This document shows, piece by piece, positions 25,633 to 34,238 of a DNA stretch of 37,583 bases (positions within the stretch are counted from its first letter, which is position 1; each line of letters opens with the position of its first letter). Source of the stretch: a virus; the IMG/VR virus record IMGVR_UViG_3300047476_002081, positions 1 through 37,583 of that record; one strand, 5' to 3'. The translations under genes were made by a program, and so were the position numbers. The notes beneath the pieces are model-generated. The model was given only the letters and a program-made list of their open reading frames with translations. It searched no databases and was not told the DNA's origin.

Positions 25633-27883
25633 GTCTTATTCTCTATTCACATTTCAAGAGCTTCAAGAAAGTATAACGCAAGACATTGAGAATATGACCG
25701 ATGCTGAGCGTGCGGTTTTTTTTGAGATGCTTTCTAATCCTAGTTTAGAAAGCGATCTAACCGCACTAGAGTTAGATCGTGATATGGTTTCAGTGGAGCA
25801 ATGGATTGAAGACGATTATTACATGGGTAGTTTGGGTAAATCTATTTACAAGCCATGGAAAGATGATTTAATAGAACTCTTTGATTCAGGCCAATACGAT
25901 ACTGCAATTATTCAAGGCGGTATTGGCTGTCTTGCTGGTGAAACTCTTGTGCAGATGGCTGATGGAGATTTAAAACGGCTTAAAGACTTAAATGGCAAAT
26001 CAACTCATATTTTAGCATTTGATAAACCTAATTTGGCTGTTGGCGTTCATAACGGCTTTAAACTTCTTTATGAGATAAAATTAAAAAATGGTTTGATCAT
26101 TAAGGCTACTTCAGAACATAAATTTATGACTCAGGATGGCTGGACTAGAACAGATCAATTAGATATCAATAGGCACAAAATAAAATCACCAAGATTAATT
26201 AAAACTGTCCCTACCGAGTTTTTAATATCATTTGATCAAGCTAGATTTCTTGGCGCTTTATTTTCATGTCAAAGAATAGTTAAGCGAGATAATGGTTATC
26301 TTATTTTTAGGCACGATAAAGATAAAATCGATACGCTGGCATTTTTGGCTGATAAAGTAAATGTCAAGAATAGTAGGTATAATGATTTGTCTTTGTTTTT
26401 TGCTGACTCAGATATTAAAAGTTTTATGTCTATTTTTGATATAGACAATTTATTAGATACTAAAAAAATACCATCAAGAATATTAAAGTCAGATAATTCT
26501 ATTTTAGCAGCATTTTTATCTGGTCTGAGTTTAAATGCTGTTCTTGAAAAGAATATAGCCAGAACTATGTTTTCGATTAGCTACTTCTTTTCAAGCAAAT
26601 CATTTTGTGAAGAAATTCAATTGGCTTTTAGACGATTTGGAATAAGGTTTAAAAGTTTTCATTGCAGTCAAGGCAAGAACAAAACAAGAAGAATCTGTTT
26701 GGAAATAACAGCAAAAGACAGCCTGATAGATTTTTATCAGAATATAGGTTTTGTTCAGGATTCAATGCGAATTAAATTAAAAGAGTTCATACCGCTTATA
26801 GAATTAAAGCTAAATAGAGTTAGGTTAGATTTTATACCTACAACTTATAAAGAATTGGTGAGTTGGTGTAAAAGGCATAAATGCGATATATGGAAACAAA
26901 AAAGCTATTGGTTATCTGGTAAATCAAAAGATCTTTATGCCAGTTATAGAGAAGTCAAATCTGTGATTGATCATTATCCACATATGATTTGTCATGCGTG
27001 GGAAATACAATTTGATCCTGACAGTTTTTGGGATGATGTCGTTTCTATTAAAGAAGCTGGATATGAGAATTGTTATGACCTAGTTGTGCCTGATGAGAAT
27101 TGTTATTTATCGAATGGCATTCTTTGTCATAATTCTGGAAAATCGACGTTTTCTCATTTAGTAGTTTTGCGCATGCTCTATGAAGCATCATGCCTTAAAA
27201 ATCCAGCTATAAGTTATGGTCTAGCAGCTAATTCAGTTATTGGATTTTGTTCATTAGCTAAATCAAAAGAGACAGCTAGACGCGTAGTATTTGATCAAAT
27301 AGCCGCTAAAATACAAGAATCGCCATATTTTAAATACGACTTTGCTCCACTAAAACCTTTAAAAGATGAAATTATATTTCCAAAAGGTTTAGCTATTATT
27401 TGCGGTTCATCGACTGATACATCAATCATTGGTATGAACATATTTGGCGGCATTATTGATGAAGTTAACTTTTGGGGAAAAGTAAAAAAGAGTAATGCTA
27501 GCTTTACAAAGAATTGGGGATCAGAAAGTAAATCAGGTCGCCTATTCGATTCGGTTCGTCGAAGGATGAAATCTCGCTATGTAAAAAAAGGTAAATTACC
27601 TGGCATTATTATGCTTATTTCATCTAAAACAACAAAAGATAGTTTAACAGAGCAATTCATAAGAAAAGAGCAAGCTCTAGGTAATAAATCAACATTCGTT
27701 AGAGATCGATCAATTATTGAGATGAAAAGAGGTTCGTTCTCATCTAAGACATTTAGAGTTTTAGTTGGAACTACAGACTATGTTTCAAGGATTATTGGCG
27801 ACACAGAAGAAATTAAAGACGAAAATGCTTTAATAGTAGAAATACCCGAAGACTTCAGAGTCGATTTTGTAAACAAAATATAA
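25610..27883 (+). CDS. terL: Terminase large subunit, ATPase part, interrupted by an intein
   Basis: The DNA-packaging motor ATPase. The precursor has 757 residues: N-extein 1-106, intein 107-508, C-extein 509-757. After splicing GGIG joins SGKST to make the P-loop GGIGSGKST. Walker B is GGIIDEVNFW with Asp617 and Glu618. The C-extein goes on with LPGIIMLISSKTTKD (motif III region) and FRVLVGTTDYVSRI. The frame ends in TAA TAA at 27881-27886, but the nuclease half continues in the same frame from 27887. The protein would thus lack its nuclease domain unless the stops are bypassed. ATG 25610 is preferred; the frame is open from TTG 25586. The start overlaps the preceding gene. Confidence 0.9.
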   Translation: MIVTDKFKSYSLFTFQELQESITQDIENMTDAERAVFFEMLSNPSLESDLTALELDRDMVSVEQWIEDDYYMGSLGKSIYKPWKDDLIELFDSGQYDTAIIQGGIGCLAGETLVQMADGDLKRLKDLNGKSTHILAFDKPNLAVGVHNGFKLLYEIKLKNGLIIKATSEHKFMTQDGWTRTDQLDINRHKIKSPRLIKTVPTEFLISFDQARFLGALFSCQRIVKRDNGYLIFRHDKDKIDTLAFLADKVNVKNSRYNDLSLFFADSDIKSFMSIFDIDNLLDTKKIPSRILKSDNSILAAFLSGLSLNAVLEKNIARTMFSISYFFSSKSFCEEIQLAFRRFGIRFKSFHCSQGKNKTRRICLEITAKDSLIDFYQNIGFVQDSMRIKLKEFIPLIELKLNRVRLDFIPTTYKELVSWCKRHKCDIWKQKSYWLSGKSKDLYASYREVKSVIDHYPHMICHAWEIQFDPDSFWDDVVSIKEAGYENCYDLVVPDENCYLSNGILCHNSGKSTFSHLVVLRMLYEASCLKNPAISYGLAANSVIGFCSLAKSKETARRVVFDQIAAKIQESPYFKYDFAPLKPLKDEIIFPKGLAIICGSSTDTSIIGMNIFGGIIDEVNFWGKVKKSNASFTKNWGSESKSGRLFDSVRRRMKSRYVKKGKLPGIIMLISSKTTKDSLTEQFIRKEQALGNKSTFVRDRSIIEMKRGSFSSKTFRVLVGTTDYVSRIIGDTEEIKDENALIVEIPEDFRVDFVNKI
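25928..27133 (+). mobile_element. Intein with a decayed LAGLIDADG endonuclease, in the terminase P-loop
   Basis: A 402-residue intein. Block A begins with Cys107 (CLAGETLVQMADGD), block B contains TSEH (167-170), block F/G is CYDLVVPDENCYLSNGILCHN with His507-Asn508, and the +1 residue is Ser509, so all splicing residues are present. Between them lies a homing endonuclease domain whose two LAGLIDADG helices have become FLGALFSC (213-220) and FLSGLSLNA (302-310). Both have lost the acidic metal-binding residue, so cleavage is probably dead while splicing is kept. It sits between Gly and Ser of the Walker A motif, where failure to splice would destroy packaging. Confidence 0.93.
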
Positions 27884-27886
27884 TAA

Positions 27887-28984
27887 ACGTTAAGAGACAT
27901 TGCTGGTATATCGACTCTTGCTATTTCAAATTTTATATCAAAAGTTGAAAAAATAAATGAAATGGTTGATCCATCAAGGGTTCATCCTTTCTCATGTCCA
28001 TTTATGCCAGATCCTACTACATGGGATAGTCGTAGAAACTACCATATGAATTGGGATGCTTTGGCTATTCGTTTAGATAACGGTGATTGGAAACCAAGAT
28101 TGAATCCTGAAGCTGCTAGGCATGTTCATTTTGATCCAGGGTTCACAGGCGATAGTTTTGGTTTAGCGATTACTCATGTTGGTGGGTTTGTTCCAGTTGA
28201 GCAAAGCGGTGAGATAATTGAATACAAGCCATTGTTTATTATTGATTTCATACTAGAAATAAAAGGCTCTAAAGAAGAAGAAGTATTGAATCATAATGTT
28301 AGAAAGCTTTGTTATGAGTTTGTTGCTCATGGTTTTCATTTGGCTGAATTTAGTACGGATACATATCAAAGTAGAGAGATGATTCAGCAATTAGAGCAGC
28401 AAGGATTTAAAGCAGGGGTTTATTCTGTTGACACTGGCATTTCTTCGCGTGGTGAAAATGTTGTAACGGATGCCGTTGGTAAAATTCCAAAGGCAAAGCA
28501 AGCGTATTGGTATTTTCGTTCTGCAATTTATGAGGGCAGGGTAAAATGTTATGATTATCCAAGATTCCTTGGGGAATTAAGACGATTAGAAGAAGGTCCA
28601 GACAAAATAGACCATCCAGAAGGTGAAAGCAAAGATTTAGCCGATGCAGCGTGCGGTTCGATTTGGACTTTATATCGAGCTAAATATACGGGGGACGTTC
28701 TTATGCCGAGCAGGGGAATAAGTGAATCTGCAACGGGTATAGGTGAAACATTGTTAGATTATCAGCAGAGTTTAATTGAAGGCGATAATGTTTTAATAAC
28801 AAAACAGCTTCACAATGATGAAATCTCTGATGTTAATCCTAGCCAATCTGAGAAGAAGGTTTATCATAAGAAAAAACCTGTTACGCTGTCTCCATCATAT
28901 AAAAAAGTATCTGCTAATGGATCGGTATCGGATATGCGTCAAGGGCATGAGTATGATGTGGAAGCTTATATTCAGCGCGGCTAA
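27887..28984 (+). CDS. terL: Terminase large subunit, nuclease part, split from the ATPase by tandem stops
   Basis: The nuclease that cuts the DNA concatemer. From 27887 the frame reads TLRDIAGISTLAISNF, which matches the sequence that follows the ATPase domain in intact terminases (aLRDIaGvst). It has an RNase H-like core: HFDPGFTGDS (Asp58 counted from ATG 27962), EFSTDTYQS (Asp133) and KDLADAACGS (Asp225/228). The only visible start is ATG 27962, which has no ribosome binding site and would skip the first 25 codons. The frame is the same as that of the ATPase part. The C-terminal 90 residues are a polar tail. Read-through, re-initiation or a broken gene are all possible. The nuclease identity is secure; its expression is not. 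Confidence 0.8.
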   Translation, partial: TLRDIAGISTLAISNFISKVEKINEMVDPSRVHPFSCPFMPDPTTWDSRRNYHMNWDALAIRLDNGDWKPRLNPEAARHVHFDPGFTGDSFGLAITHVGGFVPVEQSGEIIEYKPLFIIDFILEIKGSKEEEVLNHNVRKLCYEFVAHGFHLAEFSTDTYQSREMIQQLEQQGFKAGVYSVDTGISSRGENVVTDAVGKIPKAKQAYWYFRSAIYEGRVKCYDYPRFLGELRRLEEGPDKIDHPEGESKDLADAACGSIWTLYRAKYTGDVLMPSRGISESATGIGETLLDYQQSLIEGDNVLITKQLHNDEISDVNPSQSEKKVYHKKKPVTLSPSYKKVSANGSVSDMRQGHEYDVEAYIQRG

Positions 28985-28993
28985 TTTTTCGTG

Positions 28994-29011
28994 AATGAAA
29001 TTAACTTCAGT
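28994..29011. promoter_or_regulatory. Palindrome copy E (AATGAA-N6-TTCAGT)
   Basis: AATGAA ATTAAC TTCAGT, one base away from the perfect inverted repeat, ends 14 bases before the portal start codon. It shares its imperfect left arm and most of the centre with copy C at 10632. Its spacing to the start codon equals that of copy A before the baseplate-domain gene. Confidence 0.55.
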
Positions 29012-29025
29012 ATTGGATAAGTCAT

Positions 29026-30699
29026 ATGGGTATAGCTGGCAATAGTTTGGATCTTATTAGAACAGTCTTTAAGCGTAATAATGTCTTACCTGTTTCAGAT
29101 CGATATTACGATGCTGTTGCAAGGTCATCTGTCGCTATGGCTGGCAATCCAGGGATTATCACCAGTGGAAATAGTCATATTTCTGACTCCGTCCGAATTG
29201 AAGAAGATTTGATGAGTCGATATGCAGATTATGAATCTATGGATGCTTTTCCTGAACTCGGTGCAGCGTTAGATATATTTGCTGATGATGCAACGGTTCA
29301 AGATGTCTTGACTGGTAAAAGCCTTTGGTTTGAATCTGATGATGAATCAGTTGATTTCATTTTGAATGAAATGGTCGATGTTAATTTAAAGTTGGAAAAT
29401 GATTTATGGGGAATTACTCGATCTCTTTGTAAATCTGGTAATGAATTTTTAGAACCTATTGTCTTAGACAATTCAGGTATCATCAAACTCAATCATATTC
29501 CACCGCCTTGGATTAGACGCATAGAAGATCTTAATGGGATTCTATATGGCTACATTCAAGATCCAGGAATGCAGTTTACTATCGATACACAAACATTTTT
29601 AGATCGTTTAAAGAACAAAACTGCTGGCGCAATGGAAATTCCTGATTATTCATCGAACATGTTAGAAGTCTATGAACCATGGGAAATCGTTCATATGCGT
29701 TTAAGATCACGATCAATGCGTGATCTTTATGGTTTCAGCGTGCTTGAAGCAGCGCGATATGCTTGGAAGCGTTTAGAGCTTATGGAAGATGCGATGCTTA
29801 TGTATAAAGTAACTCGCTCACCACAGCGCTATGCTTTTTATGTTGATGTTGGAGATGTGCCGCCTAACGGAGTAAAAGGTTTTTTAAATAGAATTAAAAA
29901 CGAATTTAAGAAATCTAAGTTTATCGATCCTCAAAGTGGAAAGCCTAATTTTAGATATTCACCGCTTTCAGCAGAAGATGATTTTTTCTTGCCAGTTAGA
30001 AAAGATCGTAAGGGAACTGAGATAGAGGTTTTAGCTGGTCCTGAAGGTCAATCAGTTGAAGATGTCGAATACTTTTTAAATAAAGTTTTTGCTGCTCTTA
30101 AAATTCCAAAATCATATTTAGGTGCTGATGAAACCGTTGGCAGGGCTAATTTAAGTCAACTTGACGTTCGCCTATGTCGAACTGTCATGCGTATCCAGCG
30201 TGAAATCAAAAACGGTATGAGACAGCTAGCACGAGTTGATTTAGCCGCAAAAAATATCGATCCTGATCGAGTATCATTTGATCCCTTTATGGTTATCCCA
30301 TCAGGTGCTTTTGAATTAGCTCAAGTTGAAGTTGAAAAAGCTAAGTTAGAATTAGCTTCGCAATATCGTGACGCAAAGTTTTCTGAATATTGGATTTTCT
30401 CTAAAATAATGGGTTTATCTGATGAAGAAATACTACAGATTCAGAAGCAGCGCGTTAGGGAAGGGGAAGGTGACTTCACAGCAGAAGATGCTGGTCTTAC
30501 TCGTGATGCACTGCCCAGGTTGGTCGATAACGCGCAGGCTAATTATGATAGAAGGGCTGACAGATATCAAAATAAGATCTTGGATGAAATCTCACAGGGC
30601 AATACCAATCTTAGCCGACGACTCAGAGAGGTCAAACTACTTACACAGGACATTAGATCATCTCTCAGGAATCAGAAACGATTCAATGGACGAAAATGA
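29026..30699 (+). CDS. Portal protein, T4 gp20-like
   Basis: The 12-subunit ring at the head vertex through which DNA passes. The 557-residue protein carries RIEEDLMSRYADYESMDAFPELGAALDIFADDAT near residue 65, typical of T4-type portals, then a core with IPPPWIRRIEDLNGILYGYI, VYEPWEIVHMRLRSR, GFSVLEAARYAWKRLELMEDAMLMYKVTRSPQR, and the later FFLPVRKDRKGTEIEVLAGPEG and LKIPKSYLGADET, all familiar from gp20 relatives. GGATAAG precedes the ATG. It follows the terminase, as expected. The C-terminal 60 residues are charged and helical. Confidence 0.9.
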   Translation: MGIAGNSLDLIRTVFKRNNVLPVSDRYYDAVARSSVAMAGNPGIITSGNSHISDSVRIEEDLMSRYADYESMDAFPELGAALDIFADDATVQDVLTGKSLWFESDDESVDFILNEMVDVNLKLENDLWGITRSLCKSGNEFLEPIVLDNSGIIKLNHIPPPWIRRIEDLNGILYGYIQDPGMQFTIDTQTFLDRLKNKTAGAMEIPDYSSNMLEVYEPWEIVHMRLRSRSMRDLYGFSVLEAARYAWKRLELMEDAMLMYKVTRSPQRYAFYVDVGDVPPNGVKGFLNRIKNEFKKSKFIDPQSGKPNFRYSPLSAEDDFFLPVRKDRKGTEIEVLAGPEGQSVEDVEYFLNKVFAALKIPKSYLGADETVGRANLSQLDVRLCRTVMRIQREIKNGMRQLARVDLAAKNIDPDRVSFDPFMVIPSGAFELAQVEVEKAKLELASQYRDAKFSEYWIFSKIMGLSDEEILQIQKQRVREGEGDFTAEDAGLTRDALPRLVDNAQANYDRRADRYQNKILDEISQGNTNLSRRLREVKLLTQDIRSSLRNQKRFNGRK

Positions 30700-30739
30700 T
30701 CAAGAATGATGTATACTTTTTACATGAGGGAAAAATAGT

Positions 30740-31510
30740 ATGTCTTTAAAGTATCTAAATGAGACAAACAGTCTTGCTTTGAAAGTTATGGATCATGCTG
30801 CTGGCCTTGTAGTAGAGGCAGCGGACAATAACGCTTGGAAGCAAGCTGAAAAAGCCGCCAATAGCGGAGACTATCTTGATCGATTGATAGGGATAGCTAA
30901 AGCATTCAAAATGAAAAACGAATTAGATATTTTGATGGCATTATCCAAATATCATCATGCAGTTGGGCATAAGCCAAGAGGCTCGGATGATTTGATTGAT
31001 AGAGAAATTGGTTATCGAATGGTTTATCAGCTAGACGCTTTGAAGCCAACCGAAGATCAATGGCGCATGGTAGTTTGGGGTTTGCCTTATGATGCGCTTA
31101 AGGATGCTGCTGATACTGATCTAACAGTGTATCGACGTGATAAAAAAGAAGATGATTCCGAAGGTGAAGGTGAAGGTGATTCAAATGAGGGAAATATTGA
31201 ATGGGGTTTCGATTTAACTTCATTTGAAAATGCCAAAAACTTTCTCAAGCTTCTAAAAGGGCTTGGCATGAAAGACAAGCCGAGTCGAAGTAAAGATGGT
31301 TATTTTATATGGAGTGGTCCTGGCATTACCATGACCACAGGCAACGATCCTATTAGCGGAGCCTATCATAACAATAATCGGGAAAATGAAGTTGGTTATG
31401 CGAGCTATATAGGTTTAGAAGGAAAGCCTTCTTTAGTCAAAAAAGCAGTAGCTTATATTCGAAAATTTGATCCAAAAGATGAATCTCCGAATAGTCGAGA
31501 TTTCATCTAG
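30740..31510 (+). CDS. Protein of unknown function beside the portal gene
   Basis: A 256-residue soluble protein. The N-terminal half is helical (ALKVMDHAAGLVVEAADN, GDYLDRLIGIAKAFKMKNELDILMALSKYHHA). A central acidic stretch (about 138-150, Asp/Glu/Gly/Ser) is disordered, and the C-terminal third has Gly, Tyr and Trp in what appears to be a small beta domain. It lies where many phages have head scaffold or assembly proteins. No family was recognised. Confidence 0.5.
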   Translation: MSLKYLNETNSLALKVMDHAAGLVVEAADNNAWKQAEKAANSGDYLDRLIGIAKAFKMKNELDILMALSKYHHAVGHKPRGSDDLIDREIGYRMVYQLDALKPTEDQWRMVVWGLPYDALKDAADTDLTVYRRDKKEDDSEGEGEGDSNEGNIEWGFDLTSFENAKNFLKLLKGLGMKDKPSRSKDGYFIWSGPGITMTTGNDPISGAYHNNNRENEVGYASYIGLEGKPSLVKKAVAYIRKFDPKDESPNSRDFI

Positions 31511-31522
31511 AAAGGAAATGCC

Positions 31523-31771
31523 GTGAGCAACCGCAGCGTATATGTAGGAAATTTAAGTTTTGATGTTCAATCTCAAGAATTGGCAGAGCACTTTGATAAA
31601 GCTGGTCGGGTTGTTTACGCTAAAGTTGTTTGTGCTCCAGGTCAAAAACAGCACAAAGGATTTGCTTTTGTTGAATATCAAACTGAAGAAGACGCTTTGA
31701 ATGCTGTCAAAGTTTTTCATGATACGTTTATGAAAGGCCGAAGAATTCGAGTTGCTTTAGCGACTAATTGA
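31523..31771 (+). CDS. RRM-type RNA-binding protein
   Basis: An 82-residue protein made of a single RNA recognition motif. RNP2 is VYVGNL (6-11), RNP1 is KGFAFVEY (45-52), and the order strand-helix-strand-strand-helix-strand is complete (LAEHFDKAGRVVYAKVV and EDALNAVKVF helices). The start is GTG with AAAGGAAA upstream. Similar stand-alone RRMs are known in cyanobacteria and several other bacteria, where some are induced by cold, but they are rare in phages. It would bind single-stranded RNA. It lies between virion genes and directly before a gene starting at 31789. Confidence 0.9.
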   Translation: MSNRSVYVGNLSFDVQSQELAEHFDKAGRVVYAKVVCAPGQKQHKGFAFVEYQTEEDALNAVKVFHDTFMKGRRIRVALATN

Positions 31772-31788
31772 TCAAGGAAGATAATCAT

Positions 31789-34173
31789 ATGACTAAAATA
31801 AGTGTTTTTAATCAGGATATAGATACAAGTCTATCAAACAATGCAGATCCATTTCTTAATCGAGAAACTATAGCAGTACCTTATACGACTATCGTTAATA
31901 GAGAATACGTAACAGACTTTAGTAGAGACTTATCGCCTAGACTTGGGGTGGAGAGATTTCATTTTTTAGATCTCGTTGAAATAAAAGGCGAGTATGGTCC
32001 AAACGGTGAGAGAGTTTTTAAGCAATCATATGACAAACAAAATGCTGTGCGTGCGGTTGGGAATTTTTCATTTGTTAATAATGCTAATGGTACTCATTGG
32101 CAATCTAATTCAACTGTAACTGATTTTGTTGAAATAGTATTTTATGGAACCGGCTTGAATATTCTAGCCGCTAATAGTGATGGAACACGGGATGCGCGAG
32201 CGACAGTTGATGGAGCATCTGAAGGCTCTAACTTTATGCCGACTGCAAGTATTTCTACTTTAATTCAAGGTCGAAATTATCCTAAAAACGAAGTCATTAA
32301 TGTAGTGAACGGACTTACACTTGGTTTGCATACAGTTAAGATAAGAAATCAAAGCTGGCTTAGGATTAGTGGTTATGAAGTTTTAAATACTACTTCTACT
32401 TTGCAATTGGTTCCTGGAACATCTTTTAAAGGATCAAAGCGCTTATATAAATCAGCATTATCGACCGCTGCATATGATTCGGTTTTTGAATCTGGCTCAT
32501 TAGGAACTAAAGGTGGGCATGTAGTTGTTTATCAAAAACCAGATGGAACGATAGCTAAAGCTGTTACAGCAACAAATGCGACACAAACAGTTTTGCCTTC
32601 AGTCACGCGAGTCAACGAAGTTGAAGTAGTTCGATTTAATTGGCGTGATTTTGGTACTTCTCGGACAGATGATTTTAGTAGTTTAACAACTTCTGCATCA
32701 AACAGAGCTTATACTTTAGATGATGGAATGACGACTTTAGTTGGCAACAGTATATCTCAGTTTACTAGTTCAGGTTTTGATACCTTGAATTTACAAGGTG
32801 CTGGTTCATTCGTTTCTATTACATTTGTAGGAACTGGACTTGATTGGATTGAAATTGCTAACGGTACATTAGACACACACAACGTCACACTTGATGGCGC
32901 AGCGATTGGTAGCATATCAGGTGCTAATACTACTGGTTTGAGAAAGATTGTATCTGGTTTGCCGTATGGAACTCATACGATAAGAGTCACAAGGCCAGCG
33001 GCATCTTCAAACTCTCTTTTACTTACTCACTTTATTGTTTATGCTCCAACAAAGCCAGCTATACCAAGTGGTGCGGTTGAATTAGCTAGTTATTATATAA
33101 TGGCTACTTATGCTAACGACACTGCTTCACCAGTTGTTTCGACCGATTCAAATTCTACGGGTGTATTGCGTAAATCATGTTTAAGAGAATTTTTATATAC
33201 AGGAGCTTCATGGCTTTTAGATACATTTTCGACGGCTTATAAAAGTGGTTTCGGAGCGTATAATTCAGCAGCAACAACCGATTACGTTGAATATACCTTC
33301 ATCGGTACTGGTTTTAATTTAAATTCAACAGGCGGTACAGGCGGTGGAGCTACAAGTTGGACTTTATCATTGAATGGTCCAGCCAACACAAATTGGTCAT
33401 CTTACACAACATCTATTTTGGTAGGTGGAACTGCTGCTACATGGGTAAATACTACGGGTGTTCTTAGTATTCCAATCAATGCTAGTAGATTTAAGCTTTG
33501 CGTAAGTGGTTTACCATTTGGTAAGCAAACGGTTCGTTTAACAAAGACATCTGGTGCTTTTGCTTCGTATTTTGAAGGCTTTGATATCATCACACCGATT
33601 CATGCTCCTAGATATGATGATTTCAATAGATTGATTGGCAGTTGCGCTACTCTTGGTTTGCTCAATCAGTTTCCTAAAGAGATAGATGGATCTAATGTTC
33701 CTTTAGCTACACTAGCTGGTGCGCAAGGAGCTTATAAGGCTGGTAAAGCGCCTGGTGTGACTAATGGCGATGCTATTGCTGCGGGATATATAGGCGAGAT
33801 AAAATATGCTACATACACAGTGGGTAGTATATCGAACGGCTCAAATTTATCTGGAAATGGTATTACTCTTACTTCTGGTTTATGGTCTGTTTCTGTTTAT
33901 TTTATGGTTGGAAATACGGCTCCAACTAATTTTATTGGATTTATTTCTACTTCAGTCGGAGGTGCGGCAGCGTCTTCACCAGTGACGGGCATAACAACAA
34001 CGCGTCGTTTCATTGATGCAGGCAATACATCGAGCGAAGGAACCGTTGAATCTGCTCATAATTTATGGAACGTCAACGGTAGTGCCCAATTATATCCGAC
34101 TGTGAATATATCGACTCCAGTTTCTTCGACCTATATTGTCTATTGGTCTATATGGGCAGTTCGCATAGCCTAA
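31789..34173 (+). CDS. Large modular virion protein with three jelly-roll-like repeats
   Basis: A 794-residue, Thr/Ser/Gly/Asn-rich, beta-rich protein, probably exposed on the particle (tail fibre, decoration or adhesin). A module recurs three times, each opening with V-E-I/S-x-F-x-G-T-G-L/F (residues about 114, 342 and 500) and closing with G-L-x-x-G-x-H/Q-T-V/I-R/K (about 180, 390 and 580). This pattern resembles carbohydrate-binding jelly rolls that occur in tail and adhesion proteins. The C-terminal 150 residues form a different beta domain. ATG 31789 has AAGGAAG 8 bases upstream; the frame is open from TTG 31768. The spacing between modules varies. Sugar binding is inference. Confidence 0.65.
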   Translation: MTKISVFNQDIDTSLSNNADPFLNRETIAVPYTTIVNREYVTDFSRDLSPRLGVERFHFLDLVEIKGEYGPNGERVFKQSYDKQNAVRAVGNFSFVNNANGTHWQSNSTVTDFVEIVFYGTGLNILAANSDGTRDARATVDGASEGSNFMPTASISTLIQGRNYPKNEVINVVNGLTLGLHTVKIRNQSWLRISGYEVLNTTSTLQLVPGTSFKGSKRLYKSALSTAAYDSVFESGSLGTKGGHVVVYQKPDGTIAKAVTATNATQTVLPSVTRVNEVEVVRFNWRDFGTSRTDDFSSLTTSASNRAYTLDDGMTTLVGNSISQFTSSGFDTLNLQGAGSFVSITFVGTGLDWIEIANGTLDTHNVTLDGAAIGSISGANTTGLRKIVSGLPYGTHTIRVTRPAASSNSLLLTHFIVYAPTKPAIPSGAVELASYYIMATYANDTASPVVSTDSNSTGVLRKSCLREFLYTGASWLLDTFSTAYKSGFGAYNSAATTDYVEYTFIGTGFNLNSTGGTGGGATSWTLSLNGPANTNWSSYTTSILVGGTAATWVNTTGVLSIPINASRFKLCVSGLPFGKQTVRLTKTSGAFASYFEGFDIITPIHAPRYDDFNRLIGSCATLGLLNQFPKEIDGSNVPLATLAGAQGAYKAGKAPGVTNGDAIAAGYIGEIKYATYTVGSISNGSNLSGNGITLTSGLWSVSVYFMVGNTAPTNFIGFISTSVGGAAASSPVTGITTTRRFIDAGNTSSEGTVESAHNLWNVNGSAQLYPTVNISTPVSSTYIVYWSIWAVRIA

Positions 34174-34238
34174 CGATCCAGGTCTGTATGCTACCTGTGT
34201 AAGCTGGAATACTATATCTTAAGGAAAAGGCATTAATA

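Noticed and set aside
27881-27886. Genome-wide reassignment of TAA to an amino acid
   Set aside because: TAA ends other genes sensibly (for example at 7470-7472, 7870-7872, 20698-20700, 34171-34173), and TAG and TGA are also used as stops, so no general recoding is supported.
27962-28984. Nuclease ORF as an ordinary independent gene starting at ATG 27962
   Set aside because: There is no ribosome binding site, and the frame upstream of the ATG carries recognisable terminase sequence right up to the tandem stops, so a simple independent gene does not explain the region.
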